From: Corinectria fuckeliana
Lineage: Eukaryota > Ascomycota > Sordariomycetes > Hypocreales > Nectriaceae
DNA: 64,000 bases
Assembly (NCBI GenBank): GCA_019137255.1
Contig: WPDH01000109.1
Coordinates: forward strand, 186,001 to 250,000
Direction of reading: 5' to 3'
Position numbers and translations under genes: made by a program. Of the stretch, positions 1-10,711 are shown piece by piece. Below the pieces are notes generated by a model. That model searched no databases. It was given only the letters and a program-made list of their open reading frames with translations, and had not been told where the DNA came from. Numbering within the stretch: position 1 is the stretch's first letter; every line of letters starts with the position of its first letter.

Positions 1-1666
1 CTCCGATAGCAAGAAGGAACTGTCTTGGAAAACCTAAAAAAACGCATCGTCAACTTTGGAATTTGCCGAGCTCTGAGCCGATGTTCTCGATGCATCCATT
101 CTAGAGGGAAAAAAGTCAAAGATGACCAACTACCATCCGGGTGTTGGGATAGACTCGATCCAGAACAAGAGATCGGCCGCCAACGTCCGGGACCCCGTGT
201 AAGCCAGGCCGCGGCCGGCGGGGCCGAGCAGATTGCCGGGTTCATGGGGCTCGGGTCGTTAGCGGGGGGGCAACGTGTCTCGGGCAGACGAACGACTTGC
301 GAGTTTGGATCTCCGTCTACTATACGGAGTAGTAAGTCGAGCCGTTGGGTCTAGCACATGACCGCCGGAATCCCCGTGCGTACGGACCGTTAGCGGCAGG
401 CAATGTGCTTCGTGCCAAACGGGCAACTATAATTTTAGGCTAATTAGTGAAGAGCCGAGTGGCCCCCGACGAATCCAGCACGCAAGCGAGCGTATAGCGC
501 GGATATCCTTGCTAGGGTGGCGATTTAGACCGATGTCAGGATGGCCTCGAAGGGAGAACTCCAAAAGCTTAAACGTCAGTGTGTTACGTTAACCTACCCA
601 CCAGACTTTTCAAACAGTGATACACCGGCTTCTTGAACTAGTACTGGGTCAGGACGAGACGCTGCTACGGGGCTGTTTCACTCTATTCAAAGTGGGCTGT
701 CTTGTGCGAATGATCCGAGTCAAGTGTGATGGCAGCTAGGAAGAGGACCCGAATAACTATTTCACTTATTTCAGAGTAGTTATTATGGGCAAGGTATCTT
801 GACTCCTCACAGTGCTCCATCGGCGCTAAGATGGATCATCCCCACAGCGTATATGGTATGCTGCTTTCAATAACGTGGTGGCAACGCTAGACCCAGATCC
901 AATGTGATGCAAGAGTTGATCAACAGGGGTTGCTGTCGGCAGACACATGATTGGCTGCTAGTTCTGTCAAAAGAACCAAACGGTTCTAATAGTCTTGGCA
1001 GCACGTTGATGAGCAGCACGTTGATAACGGGTGGCTTAGACTTCAATCCCATTCCAGAGAGGTGGCAAATCGGGTTCTCGGTCGAGGCTATAGAGAAGCT
1101 ATCACAGGAAAAGGCATGGCGAGTGATGGGGTTTTCAACACTGGGTATTTCCGCAAAGGGATAGGTTTCGAACCAGGATGACAACCTCTAAATGTCTTAT
1201 TGGGTAGATTCTGACTGCCAAGGACAAGTCGTACTTTGTGTAATTAGTCATTCTTATTAAAGAGTGCCAAGCGGGCGTGATGGCGAAAGGGAAAGCGTTG
1301 ACCCATTTAAGTCCCACCATGGGAAGGGTGCGACTATCTCCATTTCCCACCCTTCTCACCTTTAGTGCCGAGGAATAAGCGACTTCCTCCCTGCACCATG
1401 AGTCTATCGTGAGTCTAGACCGAGGCGCAACGCATCTTCGTTGAGCATCATGCGACCTCTTCTTGCCGACGGAAGCCCGTTTCCGGAATCTTCAGACTCT
1501 TCCCCCTTTCCAATGTGGAGATTAGCTCTTCTCAAGGTGGCGATGGACGAAGTTCCAAGTTGATGGCCGCGCAAGCAGTGGTCTTGGCCTCTGATGGACC
1601 AAAGTTTAGAACATGAAGGTCGAATTTCCGTAGGATTTATTACCTGGCCACAGCCCTGAGCTTTGC
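1..1666. other. Left-edge intergenic sequence, no supported gene
   Basis: All reading frames here are short and mutually contradictory, and none shows a recognisable domain or a believable splice structure. The first 500 bases look like decayed sequence with scattered stops. The last few hundred bases before 1667 presumably hold the promoter and 5' leader of the chitin-synthase-type gene. Confidence 0.5.
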
Positions 1667-3898
1667 ATGGAAAGCAACACAGGGTCTTTATCACATACTC
1701 GGAAAATGGCTACAGAAAGTATCTCATCCCTGGACAGCATGCCACTGCCCACGCCTTTCAAGTCTCCGATATACGAGACAACCCGTGGTCAAGACACCAT
1801 AACGCCCCTGCCGTTAGACATGAACCAGACCTCTCCACAGTTGGATTCCGTCGAGTCTCCGCCTGTCTCGCCTGGTTTCCCTCTGCCTTTGAGTGAGACA
1901 AGAATCATATTCCCGAAACCAGAAACAGAGGTGAGTACCTAGCTTCAATTCCTTTCTGCTGCCTCCTGCGAGCACAAGCTAACCTTGTCTATCAGAGACC
2001 GCCTCTGTATGCCAAGGGTCACTCTCGGTACGGCAGCAACTACTCCTTCAAGAGCACCATCTCCCAGGAGGAGGCGAAACAGCCTTACGTCCCCGAGGTT
2101 GAGCTTCGCAACGCTTCGAGAGAGTTGCTCAGACTGCAGAAGTATGGTCTGATCTTGGGCCTCGTGTCGATGAATGGCGCTCTCATCTGGGCGTCTTTCA
2201 CATACCACGACTACTGGTACATATTTCTTCCCTTTCTCGGCATGAACACCTTCTTGCAGGCCTTCTTCGCTCTCAGCATCACAACATCCGTCCTCTGCAC
2301 CGCCGTCTATCGGGGAGTTTTTCAAATCAAAGATGAGGTGCCCGCGACGCCCGAGAAATTCGTCATGATCCTTCCCTGCTACAACGAGGACAGGCGCGAG
2401 GTTGAAACCTCGCTCGAGTCCTTGGTGCAGCAAGAAAAGATCAGCGAGCATCCGAAACTCCTCATGGTCGTTGTCGACGGAGACGCCAAAGCCCCTGGCG
2501 AGACTCAGACAACCCAGGAGTTTCTGCTCGACGACATGTTTGCAGGTGGCGAGCGCGTCGTGTTTGAAAACGGCTATTGCGCCCGCGACGGCTTCTTCAT
2601 GCCCGTGACCATCCAGAGCGGGACTTACAAGGGCCTCCCGTACATCATCGTCGGGAAACGACACAACCAAGGGAAGCGCGATAGCCTCTGCTTCGCACGG
2701 TCGTTCCTATGGCATTACCACAACCGGTCGGAAAACTTGGCCACAATGTTCAACCCAGACCTGTTCAACTACCTCGGGTCTATCTTGACCGACAACGGCC
2801 TCGATACCGTCGACTATCTCTGCGGCATGGACGGAGACACCGTATTTGACGTGGATTGCGTCTATGAGTTGATTCGGGCGATGCGGCGCGGCGGCCCAAA
2901 GGTCATTGGCGTTTGCGGAGCCGTCCTGGTCAAGTTCGATGAAAAGCCATGGGGCCTTTGGTATGTTCGTCGTTGCACCCATGCGATCTAGACTGACAGA
3001 GACTTTACAGGAATCTGCTACAAAACACAGAGTATAACCTCACGCAGGCTCTCAGGCGCGAGTTCCAGTCGCGAGTGACGGGCAAAGTCAACTGTCTTCC
3101 AGGTACGACCACGGCAATCGAGCTTGTCAACTCTGAGACTCCAAGTTTGTGCTGATCTGACTGGGTGACAGGTTGCTGCCAGCTCCTCCGAGTGCAGGAG
3201 GCTACCTTTGGCGACGTGGTGCTCCGCGAGCGCTTCGCCCACGTGCCGAAGCCCAACGACACGGTGACGAAGCAGATCATGGGGGTGTACTCGGAGGACT
3301 CGATCCACGCCAGCATCATCTTCTCGCAGTTCCCGCAGTCGCAGACCCGGCAGGCGCTGAGGGCGCGCGCCTACACGACGGCGCCGCAGTCGTGGTCCGT
3401 CTATCTCTCGCAGCGCAAGCGGTGGGCGCTCGGGAGCAAGTCGAACGAGTTCGTCATGATGTTCCGCCCGGGCATCCTGTGGATCGAGCGGATCTGCTCC
3501 TTCATCACGGTCGTCACGTGGTGGATCGGCCCCTTTGTCGTGGCTGCTGTTGCGAGCTTGGTCACTGCGTTTGTGAGGCTGGGACTCAGGCTGTTTGACA
3601 ACAAGCTGATGATCGGGCTGCTGTCTGTGCTGCTGTTTCGCTATGTAAGCTGCTGTGACACGGATTGCCATTGAGGCCTGGACGCTGACGTTACCCCCAA
3701 CAGGCCTACTCCTTCTCCATTGTCGTTTGGTTCCCTCATACGGCCATGGCACGCGTGCGGTTTCTTGCTGGGTTCTTCATCTACTTGTTTGCGTCGCCGG
3801 TGATGAATGTCATCATCATGTTCTATGCCCTTTTGCACTGCGATGAGTTTAGCTGGGGGAAAACCAGAGCAGTGGTCGAGGACGACAGCGGAGTTTAG
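1667..3898 (+). CDS. Chitin synthase-type family 2 glycosyltransferase, 5 exons, 662 aa
   Basis: A membrane processive glycosyltransferase that should polymerise N-acetylglucosamine from UDP-GlcNAc into chitin at the plasma membrane. I join 1667-1930, 1996-2960, 3011-3102, 3172-3644 and 3704-3898; every junction is GT-AG and keeps frame. After a Ser/Pro-rich N-terminus come two membrane segments (about residues 132-195). The catalytic core follows: VVVDGD (246-251), GMDGD (365-369), the SED acid motif (E482, D483) and QRKRW (521-525), the Q(Q/R)XRW product-binding signature with a conservative R-to-K change. Several C-terminal membrane segments follow. At 662 aa it is shorter than class I-III enzymes (about 900 or more) and lacks the myosin or cytochrome-b5 regions of classes IV, V and VII, so a divergent small class (VI-like) is my inference. 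An alternative start is the ATG at 1706. Confidence 0.87.
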
Positions 3899-4592
3899 AT
3901 GTAGCTCTTGCGGAGTGAGTAAATAGGCCAACCGCGGGAAACTAATACTTCTAATTTATGGGAGCAAAGCCGGATTCCAAGTGGCTCGACTGTCATCTGT
4001 TAATTGTTTACGAGACACTATTCCTGGGCCGAAGTCACGAACAATTGGATTGGTTTAAAGAAACTCGAGAGTCTTTTACTTGATCTGAACCATACAGACT
4101 GGACATTGGCCACGGGCGGCAACTCCCTAAAGACCGGCCCATTACAACCCTCACTTCAAGCCGACTTACCTTTTTTCTTTCTTATTCTTAAGCTAGGCTA
4201 TATGTTACTTTGACTTCAGCTCTGACTGATTCAGTCGCCACCAGCCCATCGTGGTTGAGTCGCCGGCAACTCACACTGTACAGTCAACCCCGCCGACCCG
4301 CCGTCTGCCCACTTCGGGCTTCCAATATTTCCGACCCCCGACGCATTCCATTCTGGATGACGACGTCGAGCCTCTTCTCAGCAATCAATCAGCCAGGACG
4401 TCAGCATCGTGGCTGAGCCTTGGGGACGCCTCTACGAAAGCCCTGGGAACGCACCGGCGACATCTGATCTGTATTTCTGTGCATCTGTAGTGTCGTCATC
4501 GCGTCTTGGCTGGGCATTGGACGGCGTTTGTTGGAACACCGGAACGTCTTTTCCAGCCTCAACGTCGCACACAACTCGAACCCTGAGCCACC
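3899..4592 (+). other. Intergenic spacer and leader upstream of IML2
   Basis: No gene is visible. The first part must carry the 3' end of the chitin-synthase-type transcript. The last 250 bases are GC-rich and lead into a good start context (CCACC before the ATG at 4593). Confidence 0.5.
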
Positions 4593-6750
4593 ATGAGTCG
4601 ATTGACCGGTTGGTTCCGCTCAGGCGCAAAGGCCGACGATGCCTCGACCAAGAGCGACGGCGACTCGCGTGACAACGTCGCCAAGGAGATGGAGGACATC
4701 GACAACGCCATGAACTCGGCCGGGCTCATCATGAATGACGACATCGACGGCGCCTGGGAGCGGCTGCAGACCGGCGACTCGTCCTTCCACCAGCTGGGCC
4801 TCGCCGTCACCATCTTCATGCGCTCCGTCCTGGGCTTCGAGAAGGACGTCATGGCCGAGACCACGGCCAAGTTGGACGAGTGCGAGGCTCGCGCCTGGGC
4901 CGACTTCAAGAAGGCCCAGAAGCGGGGAAGGGCTCGCGCGGGCAGTAAGCTCTACCCGCCTGGCACCGAGTTCGAGCTCGTGCGCGCCGAGACGCAGCTC
5001 ATGGGCGCGGTTGTGGGCGTCCTCCACGAGAGCTTGATCGAGGCCATGAAGAGCTTCTACAAGCTGAGAAAGGCCTTCCTCACCCTCGACGCCATCATCG
5101 CTGCCGAGGGAAAGGCGCTGGCGGAAAAGACGGAGGACCAGGCTTCGGTCGACTCCAAGAACGACGACGGCACCAGCAGCAAGACCGACTCGGCGAGCAT
5201 CAAGGACGTCTCGGGGCTTCAGACGCCCGCGAACCCGACGGATCCCTCGACTACCCTCACCACGCCCGAGGGCAGCACCGTTGGTGACGAAACCCCCGAC
5301 GATCGCCCAGCAGCCCCTCTCCGCATCAACTCCAAGTTCGTCACGTCTGATACGGTGCTTTTGGACAACCCGCTGGACATTTTCGTGCATACCGGGGCCA
5401 GCATGTGCTTCGGTATCCTCCTCCTCATCCTGACCCTCGTCCCGCCCGCCTTCTCTCGCATCCTCTCCGTCGTTGGCTTCAGTGGAGATCGAGAACGGGG
5501 TGTGCGCATGCTCTGGCGTTCGACGGCCTACTCCAATGTGAATGGTGCCATCTCGGCCATGGTCCTGCTGGGATACTACAACGGCCTCTTGGGAGTGGTG
5601 GACATCTTGCCTGACCACAAGGACTTTGACGAGCACGCGGACGTGGTTGGTCCTCCCAAGGAGACGTGCGATCAGCTGCTGGCGTCGATGCGGCTGCGGT
5701 ATCCCGACTCGCGACTCTGGCGTGTGGAGGAGGCTAGACAGCAGGCAAATGAGCACAAGCTCCCCAAAGCCATCGAGATCCTGACGACGGGCGAACCATC
5801 CAAGATGAAGCAGGTGGCCGCCGTCAACAACTTTGAGCTGTCCATCTGCTACATGTTCGTCCAGGACTGGAACGGCATGCGCGATTGCTTCCTGCGGTGC
5901 CTCGAAGTCAACGACTGGAGCCCGGCCCTGTACTACTACATGGCTGGAGCCGCCTCCATCGAGCTGTACCGGGATGCTTACCACAGCGGCGACGAGGACG
6001 AGGCGCGACGGCAAAAGACAAAGGCTGAGGACTTCTTCCGCAAGGCCCCGTCGGTCGTGGGGAAGAAGAAGTTCATGGCGCGACAGCTGCCCATCGAGTC
6101 CTACCTGCACCGCAAGATCCAGAAGTGGGAGGAGCGCGCCAAGGCGGCGGGGATCGACCTGGCGGATGCGATTGGGCCCAGCGCGGCGCTGGAGATGGCG
6201 TACATGTGGAACGGGCCGAAGCGCATGGGGCCCGTCGAGCTGGAGCGCGCGCTGGCGAACCTCGCGTGGGACCGGTGCACTGCCAAGGCGGAGCTGGTCG
6301 ACGCGATCAAGAAGGAAGTTGACGAGGTGGGGATCTGGGCGTTGCTCAACGCGACCTTGCTGAAGAGATCGGGCAAGCTCGACGAGGCGAGGACTCTCCT
6401 GGACGAATGCGTCCTGAAGCAAGACAAGTGAGCTCCCCTCGGAGGACTTGTAAGACACTCCGTGCTAATGCGATTTCAGGTCTGCCTTCAAGGGCCCTAC
6501 CAAGGACGACTACGTCCAAGCCGCCGCAAACTACGAGGTGGGCTCCATCGCCTGGGTCGAGTGCTGCAACCCTCCCGCCGGCACGGTCGAGGAGGTGGCC
6601 GCGTACCGCCGGGCCAAGTTCGACGAGTGCCAGAAGCAGCTCGACATTGTCAAGGTGTGGGAGGCGTACTACATGGACGCGAGGATCGGTATGAGGGTGC
6701 AGAGCGGGCTGGAGACGTTGGCTTGGTTTAAGAGGAAGATGGCGTATTGA
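4593..6750 (+). CDS. IML2: IML2-family mitochondrial outer membrane / inclusion body clearance protein, 701 aa
   Basis: Homologue of yeast Iml2, a TPR-like helical protein (DUF3808/Iml2 family) at mitochondria and lipid droplets that is linked to clearance of protein inclusions. Exons are 4593-6427 and 6480-6750; the intron has a GTGAGC donor and a TTTCAG acceptor and restores a Lys codon. Visible family features are the N-terminal stretch MNSAGLIMNDDIDGAWERL, a helix-rich first domain, an acidic Ser/Thr-rich linker (about residues 175-245), a hydrophobic segment around 270-290, and TPR-like helices containing SICYMFVQDWNGMRDCF and ALYYYMAGAASIELYRD. The final exon supplies the conserved end of the family with the YYMDARIGMRVQSGLE helix. 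Length is normal for fungal members. It converges on the gene at 7099-8118. Confidence 0.92.
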
Positions 6751-7098
6751 ACAGGCGCATAGGCTTGCTGGTGTTGGATGGCTGGGCGGGGTTGGATAGA
6801 TTTGGTATGGGTTTTGGATGGCCTCAAGAGCCGGAGACTCGAGCTTCACAATAGAGCGGAGGGTACAAAGCACATGGATCTGATACACGCAAACGTTGGT
6901 ATGATACATAGGCTAGGGGTGTATGACTTGGGTATATGAAGAAATAAAAGCATGGAAGGGCTACTTGTTTATTGGAGTCAATTTGGTAACCTGACCAAAA
7001 GCAATAACTTTTGAGATGCACTGCAAATACACCGAACTGGTCCTGGAAGTCGTATCTCGTACCTCGTGTCTCATCCCACATCTTTCGCTTCTGGTATA
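6751..7098. other. Convergent 3' spacer
   Basis: A 348-base gap between two converging genes. It should hold both 3' untranslated regions; the AT-rich stretch near 6930-7010 is a plausible polyadenylation area. I see nothing else. Confidence 0.5.
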
Positions 7099-8118
7099 TC
7101 AAGAGCGCTTGCTCGGTCTCGTTCTCGGACTCCTCCTGGGCCCATTTACACCGCCATTTCTCAACGCATCAATCCCGTTCTGAATCACGCCCACTCCGGA
7201 CTCGGCCTTGCTCGCCGACCGGTCCTTGAGATGGTGCTTGTCGGCCTCGGCCTTGACGTCCTCCAGCACATCCCCCCCGCGGCTCGTGCCGTTCGCCCAG
7301 TCCAGCAGCCCCCAGGCGCCGTAGTTGCTCGTGCCGCCGCCGGCGTAGTGGACGGCGCACCGGCGCGCGATGCCGCCCATGACGATGCCGGGCACCACGG
7401 CGTACCCGGACATGGCCAGCGTCTCCTCGGCGGTGCACAGCGCCACGAACAGGAAGTAGGTCAGGAGGTGCGGGCGCAGCGCCAGCGCGGGCAGGTACAG
7501 CGGGACGAAGCGGTGCAGCAGGAGCGGCAGCGGGTGGTCGGCGAACAGCTCGAGGCTGTAGGGCGCGGCGGCGCGCGCGTGGGCGTAGCGCGCGTGGCGG
7601 CCCGCGACGGCCGAGGTGCCGTGGAGGACGCCGCGGTGCAGCGCGTAGTGGAGGAGCTCGCGGGCGGCGAGGAGCAGCAGGACGTGCTTGGCCACCTGCC
7701 AGGGGAGCGGCAGGGCGGAGCTGGTCTGGAAGTCCTGCTCGCCGAAGGCGGCGGCGAAGGCGAGGCTGGACGCGGCCTCGGCGGCGGTGACGAGGGCGAG
7801 GTTGGCGAGGGCGAGGGCGAGCTGCGCGGCGAGGACGCGGGCGCGGCGGGGGGGCAGGGCGGAGCGGCCGCCGAACTTGAGGGACTCGGCGAGGCTGGGG
7901 AGGCCGAGGTCGAAGAGCAGCGAGAGCAGGGACGGGAGCAGCCAGAGGGCGAGGCGCACGGCGAGGGTGCCGACGAGGCGGATCTTGAGGGGCGAGTGGG
8001 AGAGGACGAGGGTGGTCCAGGTCATGTAGAAGAAGAGCAGGTTGAGCGAGGTGGACCAGGAGGTCGAGGAGGGGGCGAGCAGGTAGGATGCTATCGGGAG
8101 GGAGAGGAGGACGTCCAT
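7099..8118 (-). CDS. Fatty acid hydroxylase / sterol desaturase superfamily membrane protein, 339 aa
   Basis: An intronless integral membrane protein of the fungal fatty-acid-hydroxylase superfamily, which contains di-iron oxygenases of the ER. I place the start at MDVLLSL (8118). The frame stays open 39 codons further, to 8235, but that stretch is low-complexity Ser/Thr/Ile and looks like leader. Several hydrophobic helices precede histidine motifs typical of this fungal subgroup: HYALH (about residues 157-161), HARYAHAR, FADHPLPLLLHR, and a late HYAGGG...NYGAWGLLDW block. The HX2HH boxes are not canonical, so catalytic activity and substrate (sterol or fatty acid) cannot be read from sequence. 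The C-terminus is charged and probably cytosolic. GC content is very high. Confidence 0.75.
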   Translation of the reverse strand: MDVLLSLPIASYLLAPSSTSWSTSLNLLFFYMTWTTLVLSHSPLKIRLVGTLAVRLALWLLPSLLSLLFDLGLPSLAESLKFGGRSALPPRRARVLAAQLALALANLALVTAAEAASSLAFAAAFGEQDFQTSSALPLPWQVAKHVLLLLAARELLHYALHRGVLHGTSAVAGRHARYAHARAAAPYSLELFADHPLPLLLHRFVPLYLPALALRPHLLTYFLFVALCTAEETLAMSGYAVVPGIVMGGIARRCAVHYAGGGTSNYGAWGLLDWANGTSRGGDVLEDVKAEADKHHLKDRSASKAESGVGVIQNGIDALRNGGVNGPRRSPRTRPSKRS

Positions 8119-10711
8119 GATGGAGGTGGTGTAAGTGGTGGTGGCAGCGGTGGAGGTGATGCTGAGGATGGTGATGCTGAGGATGGGTGTTGAAGGCCCT
8201 CGAGGAAAAGGCAGGATGGAAGGGGAGAAGATCACGCACTGCAGCAGTCGGGATGCCTAGTTTGTACCGCCAGCAAGATTCAAGATGATCCATCTGCCGT
8301 CATGACGTCGAGCCTCGCAGCATCATACCTTGGTTGGATGGGTATCCCAAGCTTGGGGAGCGATGACGTAGGGGTGGTGGGAGGGTACGTACCGAGGAAA
8401 TACAACAGCCCTACGAACATGCGGAAATTAATAAAAACCACCGGAAGGGGTTTTGAGTGCGCCGCGAGTATTGCCTGTAAGCAGCAGGGGACATGGATGA
8501 CGGGCTAGTTTCGGGTAGCTGATGGGGTTAATTGCGAGCAATAAGAGGACGCGGCCTTTGGCCCGAAGATAGCTGAAGTCTGAAGAAATGTTGCAGCTGT
8601 TGCGAGGCAACGATGTGTACTGTGTAGGTGCGAGAGGCGTCTCGGTTGATAGAGGTGACTTTTATAGATGGTCGAGTAGGAGATGAGATGAGAATGATAA
8701 AACTGTGTCTAATGATGGGTAAATTAGGTAGAGTCGTTAGGTACAGTTGACGCCTAGAGATGTACGACTTAGTTTACCTACAGACGAAGCAAGTCAGCCT
8801 AGTAAGCTGACTATCGTCAAAGTGAGGTCCTCTCAGTCCTCTCCGAGCTAGTGGAGGCAGCCGACGGGAGATCAGAGGGTCCACTCGGACTCTCCACTGC
8901 TCCGGATGTTCCAGCTTCCAGGCGGGATTGGAGAAGGAGAAAGGGTCCAATTTTGCGCCCAAATTTTGCATACGAAGTACATACATAGGGCCGGTCCCCC
9001 CTGACAGATTGACAACGGGATAGATCCCTGCCGGTCACGGGGGGGGGGACTGTAAATGTAAATCTACTTCGTACGGAGATGCGCCTTTGCCAGGCACGGC
9101 ACTTGAAAGGTCCCGTTTAATTGGGACTTCGGACACGCTGTGAAGCCCGTACCCACGCGGACGCGGAGAGAGAAAAAAGAAAAGGGATACGACAAACAAG
9201 TCAACCCCTAATTCCCTTAATTTGCGTCCCTTTATTTGTGTATTCCTTTTTTTTTCTTTTTTTTTCTTTGTATTCCAAAGACCAGCGCAAACAACCAAGC
9301 CATCTTATTGGCCTCCTCCAGTTCTCTCCTGTAAGGGGATGGAGCTCGGAACCCCACGAGCGGGTTTGTCTCAACCGTTCGGGTTCGGGGCGTTTGCGCA
9401 ACGGGGCTTAAGCAAGGTACGTAGGTACCACGAGAGAACTGGAGACGACAAAGTTGCAGTGCATTGCGTCCCCTGCATGCAGCGTTTATGCGGCCGCGCA
9501 CATGCGCATTGGAGGGAGGATCTACAGGGTGCTGGGAGGTGCGTGCCACTGATGGATGGTGCTTAGATCCTTACCTACTAGGTGTATCGTGCAGTACGAA
9601 GTACATACATAATGGTAATTAGTTGGTAGCTTATGTGACAGTAGATGTTGTCATGTCCATCCTGGTGAAATACGCTTCTTTGTACTATGAATCGGTCTCT
9701 GAGGCTGCGGCTGCGGCTGTGGCTGCGGCATCCGCTAATGATGAGCCCCCTACGGTACATCCACCTCGCTCTTGTCCACGACATCAGCCCGAGTACTCCG
9801 TAACTTGACTTGGCCTGCTTGTTTAGCTGACTGCCTGCTTCTTTTCTCAATCAAGCACAAGTCTCGCCACTCGTTGCTCGTCATAAGTGATGTCCTTTAC
9901 TGTCTCGGACACAGAGTAGTAGGCCACTAACTAATACCGGTTCGTACTCTTGGCCTCAGGTTGGACTGTCCAGCCCAATCTACCCAAGTACCTACCTAAG
10001 CCTTCTGTCTCACTCTCCACTCTTCATCCATCACCCAAGTCTCTCCCTCAACACTTCCATTCACTGTCAATCTTGCTTTCCTTGGCTTAGTCGCTCCCTG
10101 CTGCTTCCGTGTCGCTCATTTCCTCTTCGTCTTCCGTCTCAGCCTCCACCTCCTGTCCCGCCTCGTCCCTCCCATCGTCCCGTCGTCTTCTCGTCTTCTC
10201 GTCTTCTCGTCCCCCCCTGGTCTTCCTCCTGCAGGCCCCAACCAGTACCTCCTCTCCACTAACGCTGCCTTATCCACCATCCGGCCTAACCTAACTTTCT
10301 CCACCAAAACCCGGATGCTCCCTTCGCAGTAATTACATGCTGTTTAACCTGCCACCGTCAACATCGATCATCATCAACTCCAAGTGCAAGTGCAGCGACT
10401 AGGCACGCTTGCCTGATCTTGCGCCGCGCGAGACAGCGACTATAGCAAGAGACATTCGCTCAAGACTCGATCAACTCATTTGCTTCTCGAGACAAGCCGA
10501 ATACGCTCCGAGCCGACACACTCTGCACTCTCCACTCTCCTGCACCCTTCGTGCGCGTGCATCGCCAACGAGCTCCTGCAGGACGCCGCAGCGCATCGCA
10601 TCCATTCCTGCCTGCCGGTCTCGTCGCTTCCTTTGGCTGACCTGACGTGACTCTGGCTGACTGGCTGACGGGTTGATTGACTGACTCGCTGGCTCACTGA
10701 CTGCAGCCATC
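8119..10711. other. Long intergenic region with pyrimidine-rich leader
   Basis: No gene is supported in 2.6 kb. It contains a T-rich homopolymer run near 9247-9270, a GCTGCGG/GCTGTGG trinucleotide-type microsatellite near 9702-9730, and from about 9980 to 10700 a strongly CT-rich strand. Such CT-rich tracts are common in promoters and 5' leaders of filamentous fungi and probably belong to the hydrolase gene at 10712. Confidence 0.5.

Noticed and set aside
1130..1200. tRNA-like B-box (GGTTCGAAACC) on the minus strand
   Set aside because: No matching A-box, no cloverleaf stems and no paired acceptor ends around it.
4620..6458. 612-codon minus-strand frame opposite IML2
   Set aside because: A mirror of the real plus-strand gene; no domains, and the plus strand carries clear IML2 features.
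7169..8293. Alternative 374-codon minus-strand frame over the hydroxylase gene
   Set aside because: Arg/Pro/His-rich shadow frame produced by high GC; the other frame has membrane segments and family motifs.
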